Shown here piece after piece: positions 1-7,247 of a stretch of 32,691 nucleotides of DNA. The translations under genes and the position numbers were made by a program. Below the pieces are notes generated by a model. It saw only the letters and a program-made list of their open reading frames with translations. It was not told the DNA's origin and did not search any database. This DNA is from Amycolatopsis thermalba (lineage in GTDB: Bacteria; Actinomycetota; Actinomycetes; Mycobacteriales; Pseudonocardiaceae): positions 1 through 32,691 of the forward strand of contig NZ_PQHW01000079.1 of assembly GCF_003385215.1 (NCBI RefSeq), read 5' to 3'. Numbering within the stretch: the stretch's first letter is position 1; every line of letters starts with the position of its first letter.

Positions 1-82
1 TCTTCCGCCGCTGCACCCAGTTCCGCAACGTCTGTGCCTCATCAACGGACAAGGCCAACTCAGGCAGCTTCGGATTCGGCAT
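1..82 (-). CDS. IS630-family transposase, N-terminal part (runs off left edge)
   Basis: The minus strand opens with ATG at 82 and stays open to the window edge, giving 27 residues that start MPNPKLPELALS and continue with an E-A-Q-T-L-R-N-W stretch and an R-R-K. This is how the N-terminal helix-turn-helix region of IS630-type transposases typically begins: a PKLPEL..L motif, a short acidic turn, then L..W..RRK. The catalytic DDE part would lie outside the window, so it cannot be said whether the element is intact. Its position beside a methyltransferase/XRE/DUF397 cluster fits an accessory left flank. The call rests on a short N-terminal signature. Confidence 0.6.
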   Translation of the reverse strand, partial: MPNPKLPELALSVDEAQTLRNWVQRRK

Positions 83-282
83 GCCGCACCCTACAGCTGA
101 ACTCGAATTAACGACTCAGGACACTAGAACCCCGCACGCAGCTCGCACCGCCGCGGGTTCTCAGCCGTCTCCTCGCGAGGACAGCGCCGACGTGGTGAAT
201 TGGCATTCATGAGGAGGCGATCCCACAGCGAGGGGGCGGCTGAGGTTCCGCCACCCGCACCGCCAAGCAAGCCGCAGTCGTA

Positions 283-300
283 GTTTTACGGGTTTTACGG
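283..300. repeat. 9-bp tandem duplication carrying the methyltransferase stop codon
   Basis: The 9-mer GTTTTACGG occurs twice back to back (283-291 and 292-300). Read on the minus strand, each copy carries a TAA in the same frame, so the methyltransferase gene ends at the first TAA (295-297) and a second in-frame TAA follows nine bases later. It looks like a simple slippage duplication. Confidence 0.7.
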
Positions 301-1128
301 TTTGCGGCCCACGCCGCCGGCGATGCACTGGCGGACGAGGTTGAGCGGCTGGAGCCGCGGACCGTCCGGCCACCAGTCGTCGCACAGGACCAGGCCCGGC
401 TCGACCATCTCCAGGCCCGGGAACAGCGCCTGGATCTCCTCCCTGGAGCGGAACCGGCCGCTGCCCATCGGGCTGTGGATGAACTTCTCCTCCATCTTGA
501 CGGCCAGCTCCGCGTGCTCCGGCGTGCCCGGGTTGTAGAAGTGCGCGATGGACACGTACGAGCCGGACGCGAGGGCGTCGATGTAGGTGGCCATCTTCTC
601 GCCGCCGTCGTCGCCCAGGTAGTGGTGCCACGTGCCGACGTGCAGCAGCGCGATGGGCCGCTCGAAGTCGAGGAAGTCGCGGATCTCCGGGTGCTCGATG
701 ATCTGCTCGGGCTGGAAGATGTCCGCCGCGACGAAGTGGGTGTTCTCGTTCTCCTCGAGCAGCGCCCGGCCGTGCGCGAGCACCACCGGGTCGTTGTCGA
801 CGTAGAGCACCTTGGCCTCGGGGTTGACCCGCTGCACCACCTGGTGGGTGTTCTCCGCCGTGGGCAGCCCGGAGCCGAGGTCGAGGAACTGGTCGATGCG
901 GGCCTGCATGGCCAGGAAGCGGCAGGAGCGGATCAGGAAGTCGCGGTTGGCCCAGGCGAGGTCGTTCACCTGGGGCGCCACGGTGCGGACCTGCGCCAGC
1001 ACCTGGCGGTCGATCTCGTAGTTGTCCTTGCCGTTGAGCGCGGCGTCGTACACGCGCGCGATGCTCGCCCTGGTCGGGTCCACACCTACGGGGACTGCAC
1101 TCGGATAGGGAGCGGTGGCACCGGACAT
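295..1128 (-). CDS. SAM-dependent methyltransferase of the DUF574 (S-adenosyl methyltransferase) family
   Basis: A 277-residue protein beginning MSGATAPYPSAVPVGVD. It shows the family pattern of this actinobacterial group: an N-terminal segment with P-T-R-A-S-I-A-R-V-Y-D and G-K-D-N-Y-E-I-D-R, a SAM-binding glycine loop F-L-D-L-G-S-G-L-P-T, the acidic end of the next strand V-L-Y-V-D-N-D-P-V-V, and an L-L-H-V-G-T-W-H-H-Y-L segment. The open frame extends upstream into the divergent gene, but the ATG at 1128 has a plausible site (CGGGAGA) and matches the usual family start. The substrate is unknown for almost all members, which are numerous in streptomycetes and Pseudonocardiaceae and often lie beside XRE/DUF397 genes, as here. 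It is divergent from the XRE gene, with a GATAAT-like -10 candidate on the minus strand near 1160-1165. Confidence 0.85.
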   Translation of the reverse strand: MSGATAPYPSAVPVGVDPTRASIARVYDAALNGKDNYEIDRQVLAQVRTVAPQVNDLAWANRDFLIRSCRFLAMQARIDQFLDLGSGLPTAENTHQVVQRVNPEAKVLYVDNDPVVLAHGRALLEENENTHFVAADIFQPEQIIEHPEIRDFLDFERPIALLHVGTWHHYLGDDGGEKMATYIDALASGSYVSIAHFYNPGTPEHAELAVKMEEKFIHSPMGSGRFRSREEIQALFPGLEMVEPGLVLCDDWWPDGPRLQPLNLVRQCIAGGVGRKP

Positions 1129-1218
1129 CGCGGTCTCCCGGGCATATCGAATACGAATGAAATTATCGGACCCCCGTAGGGTAAGGGGCGTACCGCGGCC
1201 CGTAAATGCACACCGCAC

Positions 1219-1246
1219 TTGACTGCGGCACACCGCGCTGTAAGTT
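1219..1246 (+). promoter_or_regulatory. Promoter of the XRE gene
   Basis: TTGACT (1219-1224), a 16-bp spacer and TAAGTT (1241-1246) make a reasonable housekeeping promoter, placing the transcript start about 30 bp before the ATG at 1282. Just upstream, AAATGCAC at 1204-1211 is the reverse complement of GTGCATTT, which is one half of the palindromes in front of the DUF397 gene. This suggests autoregulation by the XRE protein. It is an inference from sequence likeness. Confidence 0.5.
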
Positions 1247-1281
1247 GGATGGCTGGTGATTTCTGCGAGGAAGGGTCCTTG

Positions 1282-2160
1282 ATGGCTCCCATCGACCTCC
1301 CCGGCTCCGAACAGCCCACCGGCCCGACGGCCCGCCGGATGATCCTCGGTACCCAGCTCCGCCGCCTGCGCGAGAAGTCGGGCATCACCCGCGCCAAGGC
1401 GGCGTGGGAGATCCGCGCGTCCGAGTCGAAGATCAGCCGCATGGAGCTGGGCCGCGTCGGCTTCAAGGAACGCGACGTCACCGACCTGCTGACCATGTAC
1501 GGCGTGCACGACCCGGCCGAGCGGGAGTGGGCCGTCAAGATGGTCAAGGAGTCCAACCAGCCCGGCTGGTGGCACCCCTACAACGACCTCGTTCCCAGCT
1601 GGTTCGACAACTACATCGGTCTGGAGGAGGCGGCGTCCCGGATCCGCACGTACGAGCTGATGTTCGTGCCCGGGCTGCTGCAGACCGAGCGCTACGCGCG
1701 TGCGGTGATCAGCCACGGCGACCCGGACAGCCGGGACGAGGGCGTCGAGCGCAAGGTGGGCCTGCGGATGCGCCGCCAGAAGCTGCTCAACGGGCCGAAA
1801 CCGCCGCGGCTGTGGGCCGTCCTCGACGAGGCCGTGCTGGAACGCCCGTTCGGCGGCGCCGGCGTGCTCCGGCAGCAGATCGACCACCTGCTGGAGCTGA
1901 TCGAGATGCCCCACATCACGATCCAGGTGATCCCGTACGACATGAGCGGGTTCGCCGCGGAAAGCGCCTTCTCGCTGCTGCAGTTCGCCGAGCCGGACCT
2001 GCCGAACATCGCCTACGTCGAGCACCTCAACGGCGCGCAGTACCTGGAGAAGCCGGAGGACCTGGAGGTCTACGGCCGCGCGTTCGATCGCCTGGCCGTG
2101 GACGCGGAAACACCCGATCGGACGCGTCAGATGCTGGTGAAGAAGCGGGAAGAGCTCTAG
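1282..2160 (+). CDS. XRE-family helix-turn-helix regulator with DUF5753 domain
   Basis: A 292-residue protein. Residues about 20-75 form a Cro/C1-type helix-turn-helix (Q-L-R-R-L-R-E-K-S-G-I-T, then W-E-I-R-A-S-E-S-K-I-S-R-M-E-L-G-R). The rest is the DUF5753 region, recognised from the P-G-L-L-Q-T-E-R-Y-A-R segment, the R-Q-K-L-L segment and the I-Q-V-I-P segment. The start at 1282 is preferred because GAGGAAGG precedes it and the family motif follows; an ATG further upstream has no good site. Proteins of this kind are found across antibiotic-producing actinomycetes, nearly always with a small DUF397 partner such as Scr1/Scr2 of Streptomyces coelicolor. Here the DUF397 gene lies 226 bp downstream under its own operators. 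The likely role is a DNA-binding regulator of the DUF397 gene, itself and perhaps the methyltransferase. Confidence 0.88.
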   Translation: MAPIDLPGSEQPTGPTARRMILGTQLRRLREKSGITRAKAAWEIRASESKISRMELGRVGFKERDVTDLLTMYGVHDPAEREWAVKMVKESNQPGWWHPYNDLVPSWFDNYIGLEEAASRIRTYELMFVPGLLQTERYARAVISHGDPDSRDEGVERKVGLRMRRQKLLNGPKPPRLWAVLDEAVLERPFGGAGVLRQQIDHLLELIEMPHITIQVIPYDMSGFAAESAFSLLQFAEPDLPNIAYVEHLNGAQYLEKPEDLEVYGRAFDRLAVDAETPDRTRQMLVKKREEL

Positions 2161-2277
2161 GCGAAATGGGTGACGACGAGTAGCCGGAACAAGGCCAACC
2201 AGGACAGGTTTCATCACCCGATCGAATTACTCTACCCGCGCCATTACTCACGCTCCGACTTGGGATTAGTCTCGGCC

Positions 2278-2365
2278 ATGCACGTGCATTTACGCGTGCA
2301 GTCACCAGTGGTAGCTTGATCGCCACAAGGCCAGTGCACGTGCATTTGCACCACGCAGATGCACT
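2278..2365 (+). promoter_or_regulatory. Duplicated palindromic operator and promoter of the DUF397 gene
   Basis: The sequence TGCACGTGCATTT occurs at 2279-2291 and again at 2335-2347, exactly 56 bp apart. Each copy centres on the palindrome TGCACGTGCA; the first extends to the 12-bp palindrome ATGCACGTGCAT (2278-2289). More half-sites (GTGCAG, ATGCACT) lie between and after. A promoter can be placed between them: TTTACG at 2289-2294, a 17-bp spacer and TAGCTT at 2312-2317. One operator therefore overlaps the -35 region and the other lies just past the start of transcription, a typical layout for a repressor. The natural candidate to bind is the XRE protein encoded upstream. Repeats and palindromes are seen directly; binding is inferred. 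Confidence 0.65.
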
Positions 2366-2386
2366 GACCCGGAAGGTTGGGGAAGT

Positions 2387-2626
2387 ATGGCTGAGCACAT
2401 CGTGAACGGCATGCCCGCCGACGCCCTCACCGGCGCTTCCTGGCGCAAGAGCGCCCGCAGCGGCGCCAACGGCAACTGCGTCGAGTTCGCCCAGCTGCCC
2501 ACGGGCCAGATCGCCGTCAGAAACTCCCGCTTCCCCGAAGGACCCGCGCTCATCTACACCCGCGCCGAACTGGCTGCGTTCGTCGCGGGGGCGAAGGACG
2601 GCGAGTTCGACGATGTCCTCAACTGA
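2387..2626 (+). CDS. DUF397 domain protein
   Basis: A 79-residue protein with the diagnostic DUF397 core: W-R-K-S-A-R-S, then G-N-C-V-E-F-A, then a central I-A-V-R-N-S-R segment followed by P-A-L-I-Y-T and a C-terminal F-V-A-G-A-K-D-G-E-F helix. The length is normal. The ATG at 2387 follows a purine-rich site (GGTTGGGGAAG). DUF397 proteins pair with XRE/DUF5753 regulators in actinomycetes and affect development and antibiotic production, possibly by binding the regulator. The gene overlaps the next one by 14 bp, so the two are probably translationally coupled. Confidence 0.9.
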   Translation: MAEHIVNGMPADALTGASWRKSARSGANGNCVEFAQLPTGQIAVRNSRFPEGPALIYTRAELAAFVAGAKDGEFDDVLN

Positions 2627-2990
2627 CGCCAAGACCGTCGACGACCGGCTCCAGGACCTCATCTCCCGCGGCTACCAGTTCGTGCACCCGCGCGACGCGA
2701 AGGGCGCCGTGATCGCGGTGGTCGGCGTCCGCGCCCACGACTCCGTGATCGACGTCGTCCGGCTCAACGCCGAGGACGACGTGGTCGCCACGCGGATGCC
2801 CGGCGACGAGGAGGACATCCTCGCGCCCAAGACCGTGCTGTGGCGCACCGCCGGTGACGCCACGCCGGTGCTGGACCAGCTGCTCGCGCTGCCGGACGCC
2901 ACCGCGGCCCCGGAGCACGGGACGCCCGCCCGCGGCGGCTGCTGGGTGCCCACCGGCACCGGCCGCGCCACCTGGCTCGCCGCGAGCTGA
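2613..2990 (+). CDS. Small conserved protein of unknown function coupled to DUF397
   Basis: A 125-residue soluble protein beginning MSSTDAKTVDDRLQDL. I do not recognise a named domain. It has an N-terminal helix (residues 8-18), a probable alpha/beta core with repeated valine-rich strands (A-V-I-A-V-V-G-V-R and V-I-D-V-V-R), an acidic M-P-G-D-E-E-D segment and a C-terminal glycine/threonine-rich tail. The start at 2613 overlaps the DUF397 gene by 14 bp. The codons are as G/C-rich as in the neighbours, so it is probably a real gene. Cotranscription suggests it acts with the XRE/DUF397 pair, but the sequence does not show how. Confidence 0.7.
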   Translation: MSSTDAKTVDDRLQDLISRGYQFVHPRDAKGAVIAVVGVRAHDSVIDVVRLNAEDDVVATRMPGDEEDILAPKTVLWRTAGDATPVLDQLLALPDATAAPEHGTPARGGCWVPTGTGRATWLAAS

Positions 2991-3016
2991 CCGAGCCGCT
3001 CCCATGAGGGGGAGTC

Positions 3017-3060
3017 GACGCCCGGTGGTCAGTGGCCAGCGCCACTGACCACGGGGCGTC
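3017..3060 (+). terminator. Terminator hairpin before purF
   Basis: Arms 3017-3036 and 3041-3060 pair over 20 positions with a single mismatch around a CAGC loop. It lies 27 bp after the small-gene stop and about 60 bp before purF, so it should insulate purF from the DUF397 transcript. No strong T-run follows, as is usual in this group. Confidence 0.75.
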
Positions 3061-3121
3061 ACTTCGATCGGCCACGACCTACACTTGAGTAGGCCTGCCC
3101 TCGTCTCCAGGGAGCACTTTC

Positions 3122-4636
3122 GTGGTTTCCCACCACACCGACGACCAGCCCGAACGCGAGCCGCGAGAAGAGTGCGGTGTCTTCGGCGTCTGGGCCCCCG
3201 GTGAAGAAGTCGCCAAGATGGCCTACTACGGCCTGTACGCGCTCCAGCACCGTGGGCAAGAAGCCGCCGGCATCTCGGTCTCGGACGGCAAGCAGATCGT
3301 GGTCTTCAAGGACCTCGGACTGGTCAGCCAGGTGTTCGACGAGCAGGTGCTCTCCTCGCTGCAGGGGCACATCGCGGTCGGGCACTGCCGGTACTCCACC
3401 ACCGGGTCCTCGACCTGGGAGAACGCCCAGCCGATGTTCCGCCACACGGCGACCGGCAGCGGCATCTCCTTCGCCCACAACGGCAACCTGGTCAACACCG
3501 CCGAGCTGCGGGACCGCACCCTCGACGCGGGACTCAAGCCGCACCGCGAGCTGACCGGCTCCTCCAGCGACTCCGACCTGGTCGTCGGGCTGCTGGCGGA
3601 CGCCTCCGCGGACCGGGGCACCGAGGCGGCCGCCCTGGAGCTGCTGCCCACCCTGCGCGGCGCGTTCTGCCTGGTCTTCGCCGACGAGTCCACCCTCTAC
3701 GCGGCCCGCGACCCGCACGGCGTGCGCCCGCTGGTGCTCGGCAGGCTGGAGCGCGGCTGGGTGGTCGCGAGCGAGACCGCGGCGCTGGACATCGTGGGCG
3801 CGTCGTTCGTCCGCGAGGTCGAGCCCGGTGAGCTGATCGCGATCGACGCCGAGGGCCTGCGGTCCTCGCGCTTCGCCAGCCCGGAGCCCAAGGGCTGCAT
3901 CTTCGAGTACGTCTACCTGGCCCGGCCGGACACCTCCATCGCCGGCCGCAGCGTGCACGCCACCCGCGTGGAGATCGGCAAGCGGCTCGCCGCCGAGCAC
4001 CCGGCCGAGGCGGACCTGGTGATCCCGGTGCCGGAGTCCGGCACCCCCGCTGCGATCGGCTACGCCCAGGCCTCCGGCATCCCGTACGGGCAGGGCCTGG
4101 TCAAGAACGGCTACGTCGGCCGCACCTTCATCCAGCCCTCGCAGACCATCCGGCAGCTGGGCATCCGCCTCAAGCTGAACCCGCTGCGCGACGTGATCCG
4201 CGGGAAGCGGCTGGTCGTGGTGGACGACTCGATCGTCCGCGGCAACACGCAGCGCGCCCTGGTGCGGATGCTGCGCGAGGCCGGCGCGGTCGAGGTGCAC
4301 GTCCGGATCGCGTCGCCGCCGGTGCGCTGGCCGTGCTTCTACGGCATCGACTTCGCCTCGCGCGCCGAGCTGGTGGCCAACGGGGCCGACCTGGAGGGCA
4401 TCCGGCGGCTGATCGGCGCCGACTCGCTCGGTTACGTATCGCTGGACAGCCTGGTCGCCGCGTCCGAGCAGCCGAAGACGCGGCTGTGCACGGCCTGCTT
4501 CGACGGCCGGTACCCGATCGAGCTGCCCGACGACGCCCTCATCGGCAAGTACGTGCTGGAGGGGCTGGACCCGGCGGATGCCCGGACCGTCACCCAGGCC
4601 GGGTACGGTGCTGAGGATGCCGTCCGGCGTCCGTGA
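3122..4636 (+). CDS. purF: Amidophosphoribosyltransferase (PurF)
   Basis: First step of de novo purine synthesis: glutamine and PRPP give 5-phosphoribosylamine. The 504-residue product has a 17-residue propeptide ending in R-E-E before Cys18, the nucleophile of the Ntn glutaminase domain (C-G-V-F-G-V-W), followed by H-R-G-Q-E-A-A-G. The PRPP-binding loop is V-V-V-D-D-S-I-V-R-G-N-T at 365-376. Cysteines at about 259, 405, 456 and 459 (the last two as C-T-A-C) match the [4Fe-4S] ligands of the Bacillus type, so the enzyme should be processed and carry an Fe-S cluster. GTG start with AGGGAG upstream. Its stop overlaps an in-frame GTG of the purM region, and purM follows as a probable operon partner. 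The purF-purM order is that of Rv0808-Rv0809. Confidence 0.97.
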   Translation: MVSHHTDDQPEREPREECGVFGVWAPGEEVAKMAYYGLYALQHRGQEAAGISVSDGKQIVVFKDLGLVSQVFDEQVLSSLQGHIAVGHCRYSTTGSSTWENAQPMFRHTATGSGISFAHNGNLVNTAELRDRTLDAGLKPHRELTGSSSDSDLVVGLLADASADRGTEAAALELLPTLRGAFCLVFADESTLYAARDPHGVRPLVLGRLERGWVVASETAALDIVGASFVREVEPGELIAIDAEGLRSSRFASPEPKGCIFEYVYLARPDTSIAGRSVHATRVEIGKRLAAEHPAEADLVIPVPESGTPAAIGYAQASGIPYGQGLVKNGYVGRTFIQPSQTIRQLGIRLKLNPLRDVIRGKRLVVVDDSIVRGNTQRALVRMLREAGAVEVHVRIASPPVRWPCFYGIDFASRAELVANGADLEGIRRLIGADSLGYVSLDSLVAASEQPKTRLCTACFDGRYPIELPDDALIGKYVLEGLDPADARTVTQAGYGAEDAVRRP

Positions 4637-4665
4637 GTCCAGTCGAGTTCAGGAGTCCGCTTGCC

Positions 4666-5736
4666 GTGAGCGAGTCCACGAGCGCCACCTATGCCGCAGC
4701 CGGCGTCGACATCGAAGCCGGTGACCAGGCAGTCGAGCTGCTGAAGCCGCACGCCGAGCGCGCGAGCAGGCCCGAGGTGCTGGGCGGGGTCGGCGGGTTC
4801 GCCGGGTTGTTCTCGCTCAAGCTCGACCGGTGGAAGGAGCCGGTGCTCGCTTCTTCGACCGACGGGGTGGGCACGAAGATCGCGGTCGCGCAGGCGCTCG
4901 ACAAGCACGACACGGTCGGCATCGATCTCGTCGCGATGGTCGTGGACGACCTGGTGGTCACCGGCGCCGAGCCGCTGTTCCTGCAGGACTACATCGCCGT
5001 CGGCCGGGTCGTGCCGGAGAAGATCGCCGCGCTGGTCGCGGGCATCGCCGAGGGCTGTGTGCAGGCGGGTTGCGCGCTGCTGGGCGGGGAGACCGCCGAG
5101 CACCCGGGCCTGATGGGCGAGCACGACTACGACATCTCGGCCACCGGGGTGGGCGTGGTCGAGGCGTCCGAGGTGCTCGGGCCGGAGCGGGTCCGCCCGG
5201 GTGACGTGGTCATCGGCATGGGCGCGTCCGGGCTGCACTCCAACGGATACTCGCTGGCCCGGCACGTGCTGCTGGAGATCGCGCGGATGCCGCTGGAGGG
5301 GCACGTCGAGGAGTTCGGCCGCACCCTCGGCGAGGAGATGCTCGAGCCGACCCGGATCTACGCCAAGGACTGCCTGGCGCTGGCCGCCGAAGCCGACGTG
5401 CGCACGTTCGCGCACATCACCGGCGGCGGGCTGGAGGCGAACCTGGCGCGGGTGATCCCGGCCGGGCTGCGTGCCGAGCTGGAGCGCAGCACGTGGACGC
5501 CGGCGCCGGTGTTCGCGCTGATCCAGCAGCGCGGCAAGGTCGAGCGGGCCGAGATGGAGAAGACGTTCAACATGGGCGTCGGCATGGTCGCGGTGGTGGG
5601 GTCCGAGGACGTCGACCGGGCCCTGGCCGTGCTGACCGCGCGGCACGTGCCGGCGTGGGTGCTGGGCGAGGTCCGCACGACCGAGGACGCCGACGCCCCG
5701 CGCGCGGTGCTGGCCGGTGACCACCCCCGGTTCTGA
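4666..5736 (+). CDS. purM: Phosphoribosylformylglycinamidine cyclo-ligase (AIR synthetase)
   Basis: Fifth step of purine synthesis: ATP-dependent closure of FGAM to aminoimidazole ribotide. The 356-residue protein begins VSESTSATYAAAGVDIEAG and contains the family blocks S-T-D-G-V-G-T-K-I near residue 60, M-V-V-D-D-L-V-V-T-G, L-L-G-G-E-T-A-E-H-P, H-I-T-G-G-G-L near 255 and F-N-M-G-V-G-M. An in-frame GTG at 4633 overlaps the purF stop, but GTG 4666 is preferred because AGGAG stands 10 bp upstream and the known family N-terminus (TSA.YAAAGVDIEAGD) starts there. It is cotranscribed with purF and overlaps arfB by 20 bp. Confidence 0.96.
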   Translation: MSESTSATYAAAGVDIEAGDQAVELLKPHAERASRPEVLGGVGGFAGLFSLKLDRWKEPVLASSTDGVGTKIAVAQALDKHDTVGIDLVAMVVDDLVVTGAEPLFLQDYIAVGRVVPEKIAALVAGIAEGCVQAGCALLGGETAEHPGLMGEHDYDISATGVGVVEASEVLGPERVRPGDVVIGMGASGLHSNGYSLARHVLLEIARMPLEGHVEEFGRTLGEEMLEPTRIYAKDCLALAAEADVRTFAHITGGGLEANLARVIPAGLRAELERSTWTPAPVFALIQQRGKVERAEMEKTFNMGVGMVAVVGSEDVDRALAVLTARHVPAWVLGEVRTTEDADAPRAVLAGDHPRF

Positions 5737-6154
5737 CCTGCAGGTTTCCCGCCGGCTGGTGATCCCGGCCGCCGAGCTGCGGGAACGCTTCTCGCGCTCG
5801 TCCGGGCCCGGTGGCCAGGGCGTGAACACCACGGACTCGCGGGTCGAGCTGTCCTTCGACGTGGCCCGTTCCCCGTCCGTCCCGGACGACCTGCGGCCGC
5901 GGCTGCTGGAGCGGCTGCGGTCGCGCCTGATCGACGGGGTGCTGACGATCGCGGCCGGCGAGCACCGCGCGCAGCTGGCCAACCGCGAGGCCGCGCGCGA
6001 GCGGCTGGTCGCGGTCCTGCGGGCGGCGGCCGCACCACCGCCCCCGCCCCGGCGCCCGACGAAACCGTCCCGCGGCGCGAAGGAGCGGCGGCTGGCGGAG
6101 AAGAAGCGCCGGGGCGACGACCAGCGCGGCCGCCGCGGCCGGTTCGAGGACTAG
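5717..6154 (+). CDS. arfB: ArfB-type peptidyl-tRNA hydrolase (ribosome rescue factor)
   Basis: A 145-residue protein with the RF-1 type catalytic motif G-P-G-G-Q-G-V-N-T-T at about residue 34, followed by D-S-R-V-E-L. The C-terminal tail is very basic (K-K-R-R-G, then R-G-R-R-G-R). This is the arrangement of ArfB/YaeJ: the GGQ loop hydrolyses peptidyl-tRNA on stalled ribosomes and the basic tail enters the empty mRNA channel. It lacks the codon-recognition domains of true release factors. The GTG start lies inside the purM 3' end, which implies translational coupling. A Pro-rich linker (residues about 110-120) separates domain and tail. Confidence 0.88.
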   Translation: MTTPGSDLQVSRRLVIPAAELRERFSRSSGPGGQGVNTTDSRVELSFDVARSPSVPDDLRPRLLERLRSRLIDGVLTIAAGEHRAQLANREAARERLVAVLRAAAAPPPPPRRPTKPSRGAKERRLAEKKRRGDDQRGRRGRFED

Positions 6155-6176
6155 CTCCGCCGAGCCGCGGCCGAGC

Positions 6177-6614
6177 TCAGTCCAGGCAGAACTCGTTGCC
6201 CTCCGGGTCGGCCATCACGATGTGCCCGAACCCCAACGGCGGGCTCGGCTCATGACGCTCCAGCCGCCTCCCGCCGTGACCGGCCAGCCGTTCGGCTTCC
6301 GCTTCCAGCGCTGCCATCCGCGCGGCGCCCTGGAGGCCCGGCGCGGCGCGCACGTCGAGGTGCACGCGGTTCTTCGCCGTCTTGCCCTCCGGCACCTTCT
6401 GGAAGAACAGCCGCGGCCCGTTGCCGTCCGGATCGAGCACGGCCGAGGCGTCGTTGCGCCGCTCCGGTGGCACGCCCATCGCCTCCAGCGCCTGCTCCCA
6501 CGACTCGAAACCGGCGGGCGGGGCCTGCAGCTGGTAGCCGAGGGCCTCCGCCCAGAACGCCGACAGCGCCGCCGGGTCGGCGCAGTCGAAGGTGATCTGG
6601 ATTTCGCGGGCCAC
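6177..6614 (-). CDS. VOC-family (glyoxalase-like) protein
   Basis: A 145-residue protein beginning MAREIQITFDCADPAALSAF. It has the usual vicinal oxygen chelate pattern: a first strand, D-P-A-A-L-S-A-F-W-A-E-A-L-G-Y, a central D-P-D-G-N-G-P-R-L-F-F-Q segment, H-L-D-V, and the closing H-I-V-M-A-D-P-E-G-N-E-F-C. Such proteins range from dioxygenases to drug-binding proteins, and the substrate cannot be read from the sequence. Its ATG lies one base past the stop of the DinB gene, so the two form an operon divergent from the WYL regulator. Confidence 0.82.
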   Translation of the reverse strand: MAREIQITFDCADPAALSAFWAEALGYQLQAPPAGFESWEQALEAMGVPPERRNDASAVLDPDGNGPRLFFQKVPEGKTAKNRVHLDVRAAPGLQGAARMAALEAEAERLAGHGGRRLERHEPSPPLGFGHIVMADPEGNEFCLD

Positions 6615-6615
6615 G

Positions 6616-7185
6616 TCAGCTCGCCTCCTGTCGGATCCGGGTGTGCAGGTGGAGGTCGCGCAGCAGGCACACCTCCGAGAGGTGGTGGATCAGCTCGCGG
6701 TTGATGTGCAGGACCAGCGCGGCCATCGGCCACTCGGCGTACGGGCCCTCGGCCTCGCCGCACGGGCGCGCCAGGCCCTCCTCGCCGAGGGACTCGACAC
6801 CGGCCATCCACATCGCGTACTCCGCGTCGAGCTGGGCCAGCGCTTCGCCCGCGGTCGGCGCGTAGTCGAACGACTGGTAGTCGGTCGGCGTGCGGCCGAA
6901 GTGGGCGGCGTTGCGCATGGCGAGCACGCCGACGATCACGTGCCCGAGCCGCCAGGCGATGGTGGTGACCGGGGCCGGGTCGGGTTCCGGGAACGCGAAG
7001 TCGATGGTCATCGCCCCGGAGCCGCCCTGCACCGGCGCGGTGCTCGTGCCGCGCGGGCGCACGTTCCAGCTGCCGGGCGCCGGTTCCCAGAAGTACTCGT
7101 CGTCGGTGAGCCCGGCGAGGCGGTCACGCAGCTGGTGGGTCCAGTGCCAGTCGATCTGGTCTCGAAGCAGTCGGTTGAGGTCCAT
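6616..7185 (-). CDS. DinB-superfamily protein
   Basis: A 189-residue protein starting MDLNRLLRDQIDWHW. It has the four-helix DinB layout: an N-terminal helix with W-H-W-T-H, a W-R-L-G-H-V-I helix with the middle histidine, and a late H-I-N-R-E-L-I-H-H helix, giving the three histidines usually used to bind a metal. Some relatives are mycothiol-dependent transferases, which would fit an organism carrying mshD, but this cannot be decided here. The open frame continues 20 residues upstream; ATG 7185 is chosen because the family N-terminus starts there. It is divergent from the WYL regulator across 62 bp. Confidence 0.8.
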   Translation of the reverse strand: MDLNRLLRDQIDWHWTHQLRDRLAGLTDDEYFWEPAPGSWNVRPRGTSTAPVQGGSGAMTIDFAFPEPDPAPVTTIAWRLGHVIVGVLAMRNAAHFGRTPTDYQSFDYAPTAGEALAQLDAEYAMWMAGVESLGEEGLARPCGEAEGPYAEWPMAALVLHINRELIHHLSEVCLLRDLHLHTRIRQEAS

Positions 7186-7247
7186 GGCGACAGCATGCAA
7201 CGGATAGCGGACAGATACGTTCCGCAATCTGTGGAACCATTTCACCC

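Noticed and set aside
83..294. Intergenic space between the transposase and the methyltransferase stop
   Set aside because: It contains only a 12-bp palindrome (170-181) and no frame with a ribosome site or recognisable product. Ends of the insertion element could not be defined because one end lies outside the window.
1129..2217. N-terminal extension of the methyltransferase frame to 640 residues
   Set aside because: It is antisense to the XRE gene; the family N-terminus begins at 1128.
6147..6185. Terminator between arfB and the VOC gene
   Set aside because: A GGACT...AGTCC pairing exists but the stem is interrupted and includes both stop codons; too weak to call.
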